From positions 37,178,459 through 37,242,458 of the forward strand of contig CM046354.1 in the NCBI GenBank assembly GCA_025403435.1: 64,000 nt of DNA, read 5' to 3'. Position 1 is the stretch's first letter, and each line of letters starts with the position of its first letter. Positions 11,360 to 23,717 of this stretch are shown in pieces. The notes beneath the pieces are model-generated. The model saw only the letters and a program-made list of their open reading frames with translations. It did no database searches and was not told where the DNA came from. This stretch comes from Artocarpus heterophyllus. Lineage: Eukaryota; Streptophyta; Magnoliopsida; Rosales; Moraceae. The position numbers and the translations under genes are program-made.

Positions 11360-12870
11360 GTCTTGCTAGCGGCAAATTTTATTGACGTGCTTGGACATGT
11401 TAATGAGCTCACCTCTTTAGACCAGTCGAGCTTCTCGGACGTAAGCCCGTCTCCCACTCGATGTGTCCCTAGTGATAGGCCCTCCAAAAATTATGTGAAC
11501 AATGTTCGGGGGTTTCAGGGCGTTCCCACCGTCATTGCATGTGTAGTTCAGTGCATCTTAGCTAGGTTGGTTGTCTCTCCTAGCCACGGAGCCCAGAGTT
11601 AAAACTTACTCTACAAACTCTTGTAAATGTCTATATTGTACCAATCTCTCAATTTGGTCCTTGAACTAAATGTAGTCACGGGTGTTATATCCCACGTCCT
11701 TGTGAAAATTGCAATACTTGCTTTAGTCCTGCTTTGCTTTGCTACCCTTGAGCTTGGGCAGGTCAACCAGTAGGTTCCTTCCACTCACCTAGACAAGTAC
11801 CTCATCTATGCTCGCTGCAAGGGGTGTGTAGTTTTGAAATTTTTTGGTCGGCACTTTTAGCTTCTCGGTCTTCTTGTCCTTCTTTTGCTTCTTGTTCTAC
11901 TCGACGCCAGACTTATCGGATGCTTTCTTCTACTTTTTCTCCTTCTTCGTGCCACTGCTGCTAGCTTCTTCTCTGTGGCTCTTCATGTATTCAGCCGCAT
12001 CAACATACCTCTGTGCGTAGCCAAGCATCTAAGAAAATGTGCTTGACTACTCGAATGCTAGTGACCATGTTAGCTTTTCATCTTCGAGACCCACAATGAA
12101 GGCATGTTTTAGGGTCTCGTCTTCTACATGCTTAACTTTGAGCGCAGCCTGGGTAAATCGGTTTATATAATCTTGGACATTGCCATCTCCTTGCTTAACG
12201 GCATATAAATAGGTTATTTCTTTTCTCCTTGTTTTTGTTGTGGAAAAGGCTACCGAGAAGGCATTAGAGAGCTGTCGAAAAGAAGTGATCGAAGTTGGCA
12301 CGAGTTGTCAGAACCATTGCCGAGCTGGTCCAGTCAAGGTCAAAGAAAAGACCTTGCACATGGTTGTGTCACTGGCGTTTTGTAGGAGCATGTGTCCTCG
12401 GTACAATTCGACATGCTCGTCAGCGTTTATGGTCCAGTTATAGGCCTTTATTTGCAGGACTTTAAATTTGGGCACCATTAGGGCTTGCATGATGGCACCA
12501 GTAAATGACAGATCTAAGGCTCTAATGTCGTCCAAACCGAAACGATTATTACAGGTTTCATCAATTTGGCATTACAACTCTCGAAACTGGCGACTATTGA
12601 TATATTTGGGTAGTTCAACCTTATAGTGTACTACGCCCGCAGCCTTGTCACCTGCTCTAGGGTGGCGACCATGTTGGGCTTCCCCTTGGCACCCGAGCCG
12701 ATCAAAAACAAATGCTCGAGTGCCCTATGGTGACAGAGCCCGTGCTTCCTGAGGGCCAAGGCATCCTTTTCAGACGAGTCTGTTGTTTGCTGAGACACCA
12801 TGCGTAGATCTTCTAGAGTGCTCGAAGTTAGCTTCATTGGGATCGATGGCATCTTGTCCTATCTGACCCC
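11360..12870 (-). pseudogene. Tat gag, decayed
   Basis: Reading starts near 12852 (MPSIPMKLTS). Blocks of the plant gypsy capsid region are clear at 12535-12308 (KAYNWTINADEHVELYRGHM, LTGPARQWF) and 12301-12047 (SFRQLSNAF, DYINRFTQAALKV, HAFIVGL). A Lys/Glu-rich tail (KKEKKxKKASDKSG) and a degenerate zinc-knuckle region near 11700 (KYCNFHKDVGYNTRDYI) follow. Gag would assemble the cytoplasmic particle. Stops and frameshifts separate the blocks. Confidence 0.8.
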
Positions 12871-13202
12871 CAACCTGGTCAACTGGGGCTAAAGGTAAGA
12901 GGCCAAGAGCCACCTGGCGCTGAGCCTATTGTGCAAGCTGTTGAGTAAGTATTCAAACAACATTGGTTAGTTCGTAAAAAAGGTCTTGGAGAACTGTATC
13001 TTGCACCTGCTCGGCTCTCGCCGTGCTTCCTTGACCCTAGAACGGGATCCCTAATTGCCCTTGGGTTTGGCAGGATTTTGGTTTCGATTTCGGGCTTCCC
13101 TTGACCCCCTCATGTCGGGCACCCTTGTCCCGGGCATTGCCTCGAGTTACTATCTTAGTTCACAGGCCTACTGTGGCTGAAAATTTCAAGTGAAGGTGTA
13201 GG

Positions 13203-13224
13203 TGCCCTTTTTTTAGTGCCAAAA
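13203..13224 (-). other. Primer-binding site region of the Tat element
   Basis: Immediately inside the 5' LTR, the minus strand reads TTTTGGCACTAAAA. The TTTGGC start is usual for Tat-lineage PBSs, though the tRNA match is degenerate here. The LARD at 48168 has a very similar TTTGGTGCTAAAA at the same place. Confidence 0.55.
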
Positions 13225-13862
13225 TGTTGATGGTTATCGTAGCCTGGCAGCAGATCAACACCACGTGCGGCTGTGCATGGTGGACAGCTCTTTCCCTGTT
13301 CATCTCTACCTGATCGGGTGGACCTGCAACAAGAGGAGGGACGCTTTGGAGGCTAGAAGAGACGGGTCAGTCAATAGACAAAGGCTCTCCAATGCTCAAG
13401 GTAGGAGTTACTTGATAGAGAACGTGAACTTTTTAGGTGGGAAGAAGCATGCATGCTGGATACAATAAATGCACCCTATTTATAGGTTGCCACTTGGACC
13501 GGGTGTTGAGTGGGTTTTCCCCATGATCCATGTGTCACATCAAGGCATATCAGAAGGCAAAAGACAAGTGTCGTGCCTTTTGCTAGTAGATTGTTTCCTA
13601 TCCGACGATGAGTTATTCGCCATCGTTGGCCAATGATGGCGAGTAGCAGCCCACTTACAAGTTAAAAGAATTTGACCTAAGCTAGTGCCTGACTCGAGGA
13701 GCCGACCAGTTGTGGTACGGCCGAGGGACCCTGAAAAGCATCTTGGACAAGCGATCCAAGCTCATCGGGATCAGTTATTAGTTCCCCGTAGCTTTGCTAA
13801 GCTTCTTGGTCGACCACCTAGAGTAAGGCTCCTCGACGGTGGCACCGAGCTCACCCTCAACA
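13225..13862 (-). repeat. 5' LTR of the Tat element (638 bp)
   Basis: The block has perfect inverted ends, TGTTGA at 13225 and TCAACA at 13857-13862. The PBS-like site abuts its inner end. The outer end abuts Tekay RNase H coding sequence at 13863, which fixes the boundary. The partner LTR is outside the window, so the TSD (predicted AACCC, 13863-13867) cannot be checked. Confidence 0.8.
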
Positions 13863-15690
13863 AACCCCACTCATGACTTGGAGCTTGCAAGGGTGATTCA
13901 TGCTCTGAAGATTTAGAGATGCTATGTGTTTGGAGTGACCTTCCAGGTTTTCTTGGACCATAAGAGCTTAAGGTGTTTGTTCACTTAGAGGGATTTGAAC
14001 TTAAGGCAATGGAGATGGATGTAATATATGGAAGACTATGACTTCACATTGCAGTATCATCTAGGAAAAGCCAACGTAGTAGCAGATGCACTTAGTAGGA
14101 AGTCTTTTGGACACATGCTTAGCACTTAGGGATTGGAGGAGCGATGCTACGATGAATGAATATGGACTGTAGTACTATGAAGGTAGTGATCGGGTTTTCA
14201 TGTATCATATGGAATCTACTTTAGCGCTCGTTTAGATGATAAAGTAGAATTAATGGCGAGACCAACACCTATAGGGAATATGGATTCAAATTCAAAATAG
14301 GTAGCAGTTTGAAGAATGGAAAATTCATGCAGATGGGTCGTTGCAATTCAAGGAGCGTCTAGCAGTGCTTGTGATAGAGGAAGTGATGAAAGCGGTAATG
14401 GACGAAGCTCATAGATCCTAGTTCGCTATTAATCCAGGAAGCACACAAATGTATCGCGATTTGAAGAGGCAATATTAGTGGAAAGGCATAAAGAAGGATA
14501 TCCAAGAGTACGTGGCCAAGTGCGTGACTTGTCTCTAGTTAAAAGCTAAGCATCAAAAGCCCACTAGTTAGCTTTAACTGCTTCCCATTCTAGGGTGGAA
14601 ATGGAAGCACGTTACAATGGATTTCCTCACTAGATTGCTGAGGATGGAGTAAAGACATGATGCGATCTAGGTCGTCATTGATAGGTTAGCGAAATTGGCA
14701 GATTTTATACCTTTCAAGTCGACATGTTTGAGGAGAGTTCTTGGTGAGGTATACCTAGAGAATACAGTGAAGTTGCATGAAGTTCCCTTATCCATCACTT
14801 TTGATAAAGATACTCAATTTAACGCCAAGTATTGGAGGAGTTTTCAAGAAGCCTTAAGCACAGACTTGAACTTCAGCATGGCCTTTCATCCTTAGACCTA
14901 TGGGCAGTCTGAGTAAGTTATTCAGATCCTTGAGGATATGTTACGTGCGTGTGTCTTAGATTTTGGTAGAAATTGGAAGAAGTATTTGCATCTGGTAGAA
15001 TTTGCATACAACAATAGTTATCAAGCAAGCATCGGGATGGCACCGCTCGAAGCACTTTATGGACGACCGTGTTGATCACTAGTGTGTTGGGCAAAACTGG
15101 AGGACAGGATCGTTCTTGGACCAGATGAGATCCGTGATAGCAATGAGAAGGTCCCTGTAATTCAAGATTGGTTGAAAGCTACTTAGAGTAGGTAGAAGAG
15201 TTATGCGGATAGGAGACGCCGACCTCTAAAATTTGAAGTAAGAGATTTTGTTCTCTTAAAGGTTTCATCGCGTAAGGGCATTTAGTGTTTTGGTGTAAGT
15301 GGGAAACTCGCATCGAGGTATGTCAGACTGTTCAAGATCACTCAACATGTTGGTGTGGTCGCTTATTAACTCGATCTTCCTCCTAAACTCTCTCATGTTC
15401 ATGACGTATTCTATATGTCGATGCTTTGAAAGTGTCCATCGAGTTGGATAAGATAATCTTATTCCATGATGTATAGGTCCAGGAGGATACGACCTACGAG
15501 GAGGTGCTAATCCAAATCATCGATTGAAAAGTACTCAGTTTACGACGCAGTGATATACTACTAGTGAAAGTTGTATGGTAGCATCACGGAGCTGATGAAG
15601 CAACTTGGGAATTAGAGCCAACTATGCGAGAGTTGCACCTGCATTTGTTTTGTTTCTGAGTTAATTTCTAATTTCAAGGATGAAATTCCT
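13863..15690 (+). pseudogene. Tekay-0 pol: RNase H tail, integrase, chromodomain-like end
   Basis: The reading begins within RNase H (a [14 protein letters not shown] block at 13866), continues through [13 protein letters not shown] near 14080 and the integrase zinc finger near 14440-14560. The core follows: MDFLT near 14620, a block reading [19 protein letters not shown] at 14790-14850, and the [13 protein letters not shown] block near 15010. It ends with ATWELEP near 15610, the C-terminal chromodomain-like motif of chromoviruses. TAG replaces CAG or TGG in many places. This is the most decayed of the three Tekay copies. Confidence 0.85.
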
Positions 15691-15705
15691 CCTAGGGGTG
15701 GAAGC

Positions 15706-17823
15706 TATAACACCTAGATATTTAATTAAGAGTAAGTAGTGTAAAGTGGTGAATTAATGTGCCATAATAATGTTATTTGAACCTAATTTAATTATTTTGT
15801 GGTATTTTCAAATTCATCTTACTTTTAATCATTTATATTTGTTATTTTGAATTTTGAAACAAAATAATTTGTCAAATTCCAAACAAGTCCCATTTTGTTG
15901 AAAACTTAGATAACATGATGATTATCCATGAAAAGTAGGGGTAGCCCATGGTTTTGTCCAAAACCAGTTGCACTCTCCCCTCTCTATTTATTTCCCTCTC
16001 CTCCCTCACTCTCTTCGACTCTCCTTTTCTCTTTCAACATCTCTCTCTCTCTCTTTCTTCCTTCACAAATTTTGATTCAAAAATTTATGCTTAAGCTTTG
16101 ATTCTCAACTGGATTAGGAGCTCGGAAGCAAGATTGAGCCTACATAAACTTGATTTCAAGCTCAAATTTGAGGTTAGTTCCTCTATTTTTCAAATTTTAA
16201 ACTTTTCCGTAAATTTTTTAAATTCTTTGAAGAGTTGTAATCTGAGTTTCTTGAGCTTAAGAGACCTTTAATCTAAGTTTAGGGAACCTAGGCTTGATTG
16301 GACAAAATTTGAACTCAATCAAGTTTTCCTCTTTTTCTTATTTTTAGAGTAATTTGAAAATCTCTATGTAAAACTTGTTTAAAAGTGTTTAAAAGCATTC
16401 CAATGTGTTTTTCTACCATTTATGAATATTATGCATGCTCTAGGACTTGAAAAATAGGTTTAAAATGAGATTTTGAGTTTAGGGAGGCCGAGACTCGAAG
16501 TCTCAGATCTATTAGATTTTTCTAGTTCAGCAAGCCGATCTTGATCATCGGCAGGCCAGATTCATGAGTTCGACAGGCTGAACCTAAAGCAGTTTAGTAG
16601 GCCTATCCTATATAGCTGGTCACAGTTCGGCAGACCGACTGGGCTTTGCAAAATTTCTTGTTTTTCACTGGTTTTCATTGTTTAAACTATAGATAGAGAC
16701 CTTAGCCTTGTAGCATGATTTTGTGAACTTTAATGGCACACTAAGACACCATAAGATACAATAGGATGGTAGAATACCCTAAGTTAGATATTGATAAACT
16801 GAGTTTACCTTTAAGGTTGTTCGTGGTTCTGTGGAGCTAACATATAGCGAGTTAGGGCTACAGTGTTGAACTTTAGTATGGGATGGGATATCGAGGTAGG
16901 ACTTCAAACCTTTTTCCTTGGTGGCCATGTTTTGAAAAGGATTTTGGCCACAAAGAGGTTTCTTTTAAAATGTTTTCAAGAAATGATTGAAATGAAGTTT
17001 ATTAGTTATTTTCATTATTGGTTGTATAATGACTGATCATGATGATCAGAATAAAGAATGTCACGAGAATATACAGTAAGATAAGACTTAATAATGATAT
17101 GACACCGAACGCGTCGATTAGCATTGTCCGGAATAATATACTACTCAAAGATCGGGTCATTAGTGTGCGGCCTTGGGGTCAGGTCTCGAAACCTAGCTGG
17201 CCACTATGGTGGTGATTATTATGGCTTTGCATAAAAACAAAATGATAAGACTGTATCTAGATGAGTAATGGATTAATGGTAAGAATGAACTTATTAAACT
17301 TTATTTATTCATTTACTTTGTTTTATAACTTTTGTTCATAAATGATTTACATATTCAAACTAAATGTTTTTCAAAGCTTAGTCCTATTGAGCCTTTCACT
17401 CATATTTTATTTGTTTTAAACTTTTCCCCCCTTTAGGTAGAATACAGCTTAGAGACGATTGAGGAGCTTGGAAGAACCCGTGGATCGTAGGAATTCCCTC
17501 TAACTAGGTTATTCAGCTAGTTGAATAAGGCATGTAATATTTTAATTTATTCTCCCTTTTTTGGACTATGGTTGTATATATATATGTCAATACTGTGTGT
17601 ATGCACTAATGTGGATCCGGTGAAGCCCAACTCTTACTCATTTGTTTTATTATTTTATTTTGTTTTAACTGCTTGAATATTTCGATAAATGTCTTAAAAA
17701 GTTTTAAACTTAACACGTTTTTATAATTAACTTAATTCTTTTAATTGGTATTTTTTTGTTAAAATTTGATTTAATTAATTTAATTAATCCATTACGTCAT
17801 CTCCTGGATTTGGGGGCGTGACA
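15706..17823 (+). repeat. 3' LTR of Tekay-0 (about 2.1 kb)
   Basis: The LTR follows a purine-rich PPT (15690-15705). It starts TATAACACC, a decayed TGTAACACC, and ends GGGGGCGTGACA. It contains a C/T-rich tract at 15960-16065 and decayed GGCAGGCC motifs at 16525-16640, in the same order as in the younger Tekay LTRs. Confidence 0.85.
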
Positions 17824-19586
17824 GGAGAGATATGGAGAAGCTCTAATGACGACTCAAAGAGTATCATCTGCGTGGAAGAATCTTTAACACCATTATTGTT
17901 CTTCTTACTCTTTTTTTCTTTTCTTCTTTTGTTTGTGTTTTTAGTTTAATTTTATTTTTGTTTAAGGGTGATTTCAAAACATTAGACATAGCTATATCAT
18001 TGCTTTTCAGAATTATATTTTAATTTTTAATAGAGATTGTTTTTGTTCTTTTATAATTATTGTTTATGATTATTTTCTTGTTTTATTTTGACACAACTAA
18101 ATAGGACTTGAAAATTATCTATTACTAGTTTATAATTTTTGATTCGTAATTGTCTTATTATTCTATGTAGTAATATGTGGTCTATGATTACAAGAGACTT
18201 TTGTTTGCAGTGCAAATATTAATATTTTTAACAGTGGACAAGGTACCGAACATTATGATATGCCCCCCATTTCTTTCATGTGTGAACTCATGACATAGTC
18301 CAAAGGCATGAATCTTGTTGGTCACATAAATTAATCATGAACATCAATGAAATTACAGATAGAAAGCACTTTGACACGAACACCCACGACTAATATATTC
18401 TATGTTTACTGCCTTTCACATCAAACGATGTGTGAACATGTGTAGAAATCAAAGCGAGCAATATTATTTTACATGTCATGGACATTAATTAACACCCACG
18501 TACACTAAACTCGAACGTGGATATGCCATTAACTTCTGTAACTTTAGAAATACTTTCTACATGGCTGGTGTGAAGGGAAAACGACAAGAACTCTTAAATT
18601 TTGTTGCACATTTCATTCTATGGCTGACAGGATGTCATATTTTAAATTCGGCTGAAACACTGATGCATCGATTGCCACATCCACTTTCTCAGCTTTTTAT
18701 AATTTTGTTCAGCTTTTATTAATACTAGGCCTCATGCCAATAATGATTGCTGATCGTGACTAACATTTTCTTGCACACTCGGCTTTGCTATTAATACTCC
18801 GATATGCATGGCTTTCATGTTTTCATATTGAATAATATAGAATATACACCTACGTTGTTCATACGTATGCAATATTATCGTATTCATACATGTCTTATCG
18901 TCATGTGTTTAAATTTCTACTAGCATTCTCAATGAGGTTGACAAATAATTAATAAACGGTAGACATGAAGGAGAATATCAAAGTCTAATTATTACTTATT
19001 TGTCAGTGTATATATATGTATTGTATGAGTAATTTGTATAAGTGTCCTATTGTAGCACCTTAAATCTAAAATTGTTCACAAATTATTTTATTTATAAAAT
19101 AGAGTAAAATGGCATCAAAATAAACAAAATTAAACAACAAATGAAAAAAAAAAAAAATTTGAATTTCTTACAGCTTGCCATGTGGCACATGTTAGCCGTC
19201 CAATGCACCCAATAGATGACCAGTGATCAGCTCTCCAATCGTGCGTCAACACGTAAGAGGTCCATAACTATTGCGTCAACGGTGGCGCCCCCGTGTCACC
19301 TGGTGTTTCATTTGAAGGAGAAATTCAAAGAAAAAAGTAAAATAAATGTCAAGGTAATTTGCATTAGTTCTTAAAGAGCAAAGCACTGCCAAACAAAATA
19401 TAAAAACAAAAAGTATAGAACAGTTAAACGTGAGAGTGTCTGCAGTAATCTAACTATGCTATATATGTGTGTGTATTTATGTTATATTATAGATAGATTA
19501 TAAATAAAATTTGATTGAGAAACGTGTTATGTACCTTATCAAGAGCAAACTACCTTGTACTTGAAGCACAAGTAGCGCTTAATTTG
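17824..19586. other. Intergenic AT-rich sequence
   Basis: No coding region or element end was recognised. About 18190-18420 is a diverged copy of about 29995-30200, sharing the stretch TTTCTTTCATGTGTGAACTC and neighbouring phrases. A poly-A tract lies at about 19143-19157. Confidence 0.5.
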
Positions 19587-20312
19587 CGTTGGCTCCAAGT
19601 TTATTTTTGTTTTGATAACAACAAACAATTAATTATTAGGTGTTGATAATTTATCTTGAGTGTGTAGAATTATTTAATATTTTTCTAGCATCTCAAGATA
19701 ATTGGAAGAAATTCATCAAGTCTTGGAAAAAAATCAAAAAGAAGATGTATCAAATTTACTGAGACCATGAGATTGAAAGAAATGGCATCAACAAGCATGG
19801 AGAATAGGTTTTTGTTTTATTTTTAAGCTTGTATGATGTAGGCCATGCATGAAATTTTTATCAAGTACAAATCGGCTCAAAGAATGCATTTTTTAATTGA
19901 TTTTTAAAGCATTTTAATCTTTAAATTTTTAAGTCATATAAAAAATTGTTCTTACTTGTACTTACTTACTACAAATTTTTCAAGATTAAAAAATTAGTGT
20001 TAGAAATGTTTTCAAATCTATTTTAAATTAAATTGGTTTATAAAATTATCTTAAAATTCTTTAAAAAAAAATTGGCTCCCAGGATACTGCCAGAGGCACC
20101 ATCAACCGCGCCTAGTGCACTGCGATCGACCTGGGCTGGTTCTGGTAGTAGCGCGGTCGACTACGTCATGTGTATGATGGTCGACCACGTAGTCTAATGG
20201 CTAGTCTTCTAGCTGCAAATGCACATCAAACGGCTATAAATGGCTAGATTGAGTTCTAGCCTATAAATAGCCTCATTTTTGAGTCATTTGTGATCCAAGA
20301 ACACTAAGTAAT

Positions 20313-22473
20313 TGTAACGCCCTGAGATTTATTTAATGTTATTGTAATATAAATGATGAATTAGTGTGCCATAATTGTTTCAACATTAATTTGATTACTT
20401 GGTTGGATTTTAAATTTTTGGTTGTTTTGTTAATTTGGTGAATTCAAATGATTTCTTATCGTTTTAAAATGATGTTTTGAGTTTTAAAACACAACAATTT
20501 ATAAAATGTTAAAAATATTCCGTTTTACAAAACCGTGAGTGGCACATGGTTTTCGTACAGTAAAACCGTCAACCGTTTCTCTCTATTTATTCTCTCTCTT
20601 CCTCCTCTCTCCTCACTCTCTCAGATCTCTCTCTCTCTCTTCTCTTGCCGTGAGCCCCTCTCTTCCTCTACCACTTGGTTTCTCTTACTTTCTCTCAAAT
20701 TCTCTCTCAAATTTTTGAATCAAATTCAAATCCAAGCTTCGGATTAGCAAGAAGGAAGCTCGGGAACGTGATTTGGCAACCGAGAACGCGGATTGAAGCT
20801 TGGATTCGAGGTTAGTTTTGAAATTTCTAAACTTTTTTCAAAATTTTCAATTTTGTGCATTTTTGAAATCTAGGTTTGCTTGAGCTTAGAAAACCTTGGA
20901 TTTGAGTTAAATGAACTTAGAACAGCTAGAATCTAAGCTTAGATTGAAGAAAAATGGATTGGATTCAAGATTTTTCATTTTTCTCCTCATTTTCTTATTT
21001 TTGGATTTTTGAGATTTTTGAGTTTAAATCTTGTTTAAATGAGTTCAAATGTGCTCTAGTATGTTTTTCTATCGACTATGACTGTTTTCCATGCCTGGGA
21101 TTTGAGAAAAACAGGTTAAAATCAAGATTTAGATTTTGGGGGAATCGAAAACCTGTGGCTGGATTTCTGGGTTTTCCTAGTTCGGCAGGCCAGATTAAGG
21201 ATTGGCAGGCCGGTGTTCATCTGTTCGGCAGGCCGAACCTGAGGAATGACCGGCCAATCAGACTTGGTTTCCGGCAGGCCAAACTGTGCAGTTCGGCCTG
21301 CCGAAGTAGGGAGTCCGGCAGGCCAGCCGAGCATGAAAAATTTTGTGATTTTTCATCTGTTTTCACTGTTTTGAACCCCGATTTAAATTCCAACCTTATA
21401 GAATGATTTTAAAGATACAAATGGCACACTAGGACATCATGAAATGATTTAGTAACATAGAATTTCTTGAACTAGATATTGATCAACTTAGTTGGTATCT
21501 AGGATCGTTCGTGGTTCTGCAGAGCTAACGTATAGCGGACCGGGATTACGGTGTGGGGCACTGGCACGAGTATCGAGGTAGGACTTCTATCCTATTTCCT
21601 TGGTAGCCTAGTTTCAAAATGATTTGGCTTTGAAAAGGATTTCTATTAAAATGTCTTCAACGGTTGTTTGAAAATGAATTTATCGGTTATATTTTAATAT
21701 ACCATGAACTGAAATAAACTTCATAATAAATGTAAATGACAACACTCGGTAATTGGGTTTTGAATGATGATGATAATAAACATATAGGCATGATGCCATA
21801 TCAGAGATCGGGTCGTGTAGCGATCGACCTTAGGGGCAAGCCCCGAAACCCAGCTGGGCCACTACGGTGGTGATATTATTATGGTTTGCCTAGGAAAAGA
21901 AAATGATATTTTTGGTTGTCTGAGTAAATTGTTTTGGGTAAGAACGGTTTTATTTAACTTTATTTATTTATTTATTTATTCAAGGTTTCTTTTAAATAAT
22001 TCCTGAATAATGAAATGTTCCTTTAAATTAAATTATTTTATAAAACATAGTCCTACTGAGCCCTTCGCTCACATTTTATTTGTTTTAAATTCCCCCCCCC
22101 CCCCCCCCTTCTAGGTGGTTTTCCATTTAGGTTTGGCGAGGATTCAACGGACAGGACCCAGGAGCAATAGAGGGACTAGTAAATTTATTTGTATTATTTA
22201 AATCAAGGCATGTAAGATTTTAACTTTATTAGTACTTGGACTGTGATTGTATTTATGATATTGTCAGTACCATGTGTGTGCACAAGTTATGGGTCTGTGA
22301 GACCCATACTCGCGATGTTTACTCTTTATTATTAATTATTCATGCTATTGTTTTCTTTAAATTCTCACATTTTATATTTAACTCAAACCCTTCAACTCTT
22401 GATTTTAATTAAATTCCCTTTTAATTAATCTAATTAACCCGCCACGTCACCTCCCGTACTCCAGGACATGATA
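20313..22473 (+). repeat. 5' LTR of Tekay-1
   Basis: It starts TGTAACGCCCTGAG and ends GGACATGATA, decayed from GGGCGTGACA. A hairpin-like GGTTTT/AAAACC region (20534-20572), a CTATTTATT TATA-like box near 20582 and a C/T-rich leader (20590-20720) come first. Seven GGCAGGCC motifs follow at 21184-21325. A 17-base C run lies at 22092-22108. Confidence 0.92.
21180..21330 (+). repeat. GGCAGGCC near-palindrome array, seven copies
   Basis: Units begin near 21184, 21204, 21227, 21250, 21273, 21294 and 21318, spaced 20-24 bp. The best unit, TTCGGCAGGCCGAAC, is a palindrome apart from its two central bases. The sixth unit is in the opposite orientation (GGCCTGCCG). Confidence 0.9.
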
Positions 22474-22476
22474 GAA

Positions 22477-22488
22477 TGGTATCAGAGC
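22477..22488 (+). other. tRNA-iMet primer-binding site, Tekay-1
   Basis: TGGTATCAGAGC, complementary to the 3' end of initiator tRNA-Met, starts four bases inside the 5' LTR. This is the usual minus-strand priming site. Confidence 0.95.
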
Positions 22489-22578
22489 CCAAAGTTATGA
22501 ACCTTGGGAATTGTGCACACATAGGTTTGACAATAAAATACCTCTGATAGTCCAAATTTTGTTTTCAGAAGTGAGAGA

Positions 22579-23717
22579 ATGGCACCTAGACGTCGTTTGA
22601 CGGTTGATGCCAAGTTTGAAAACATGAGGGCATGATGAGGTTTATGTTTGCGACTTTTCGACAGATGGCAGCCAGGGCTAGACCAAAAGATTCTGATGTT
22701 GGTTGACGGCATACGTACTTTAAGGAATTCCGGCGTGCGTCTATTCTGACTTTTGATGGTAATGGGGATCCGCTGTTGGTAGAGTATTGGCTGGATTCAA
22801 TCTTGAAGCATTTGGATACCCTTAGTGTGCCTGAGGAGTATCGTGTGGAGTTTGCTGCGTATAAGCTTGAGGGTGGCGCTAAAACTTGGTGGAAACAAGC
22901 TAAGCGTTTAGAGCGTGATGGTGATATCAGTTGGGACAGGTTCGAGGAGCTGTTCTATGATCTATATTTTCCGCAGGGGTATAGAGATCAGAAGGCAGCT
23001 GAGTTCTACAGGTTGCAGCAGGGTGATTTGTCAGTTTAGGAATATGAGGCAAGGTTTAATGAGTTGGCCAGGTTTGCTCGATCGACAGTGGCATCGGAGC
23101 GTGAAAAGTGCATTAAGTTTCAGGAAGGGCTCAAGGCTCCTATTCGGCGACAGTTGGTTGCTCTGCGGCTTAGGAGTTTTGGAGAGCTTGTGTCGTCAGC
23201 GATATCCGTAGAGAATGATTATGTGCAGTATTGTGAGGACCGAGCCAAGGCTTCAAGAGGACCATAGAGGAGCGGTAGGAAAAGCACCAGTAGTCGTCCA
23301 ACTCCGGGAAAGAGCAAGCAAGGTGGCGCGACCAGTGGTAGCAGCAGTTTGTCTGGCAGTGGGCGCAGCAATCCCTACAGCTTCCATTGTCATGTCTGTC
23401 AGCAGCCCGGACACATCAAGAGGAATTGCCTGATCAGGAGTGCCCGTCTTGGATCTCAGACAAGGGAGGATGCCAGTCGTCAGTCTCAGCCTCAGACCCT
23501 ACCTCCGCCTCAACAGTACCCGTAGTTGCAGTATCCCCAGTTCTCTCCTCAGCAGTTCTCATATCCGACACGAGGGCAGCAGCCGCAACATTTCTAGCGT
23601 AGCGTCCTTCAGTATCGAGCACCGAGTATAGATAGTGTGTAGTCATCTCCATCTCAGCAGCATCGACAGAATAATCCAGGACCCAACAATGTTGGTAGAG
23701 GGAAAGGAAAGGCTCCA
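22579..23717 (+). pseudogene. Tekay-1 gag, with frameshift and stops
   Basis: The start is ATG at 22579 (MAPRRRLTVDA), matching the Tekay-2 start. A TGA at 22633 and a frameshift break the N-terminus. From 22776 the main frame reads the capsid core (EYWLDSILKHLD, EEYRVEFAAYKLEG, WWKQAKR, FYDLYFPQGYR, KAAEFYRLQQGD). A CCHC zinc knuckle (CHVCQQPGHIKRNC) lies near 23389-23430. In-frame stops are at 23037, 23265, 23523, 23595 and 23640, and the last four are CAG-to-TAG when compared with Tekay-2. Gag would form the particle and bind RNA through the knuckle. Confidence 0.9.

Larger units (their letters stand above)
1..13862 (-). mobile_element. Tat-lineage Ty3/gypsy retrotransposon, 5' LTR to beyond pol, degenerate; 3' LTR outside window
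   Basis: Read on the minus strand the order is 5' LTR (13225-13862), PBS, gag, protease, RT, RNase H, integrase, then an antisense ORF, which is the arrangement known for plant Tat-lineage elements. Many stops and frameshifts mark it as an old copy. Two solo LTRs interrupt it, at 2599-4609 in the integrase and at 6388-9495 in RNase H. Directly right of the 5' LTR the sequence continues as a Tekay RNase H reading in the opposite direction. I therefore infer that this element inserted into that older Tekay copy and that the rest of the Tekay copy lies left of the window. Confidence 0.88.
13863..17823 (+). mobile_element. Old Tekay-type chromovirus, 3' part (Tekay-0)
   Basis: The sequence from 13863 is homologous throughout to the RNase H, integrase and 3' LTR of the Tekay elements at 20313 and 35333, but with many more stops. 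The 5' portion is cut off by the Tat insertion. It ends GGGGGCGTGACA at 17823. Confidence 0.85.

Noticed and set aside
20954..21406. 150-codon plus-strand frame across the Tekay-1 LTR motif array
   Set aside because: It is a frame through an LTR leader. The equivalent frames in the other LTRs are broken and there is no domain.
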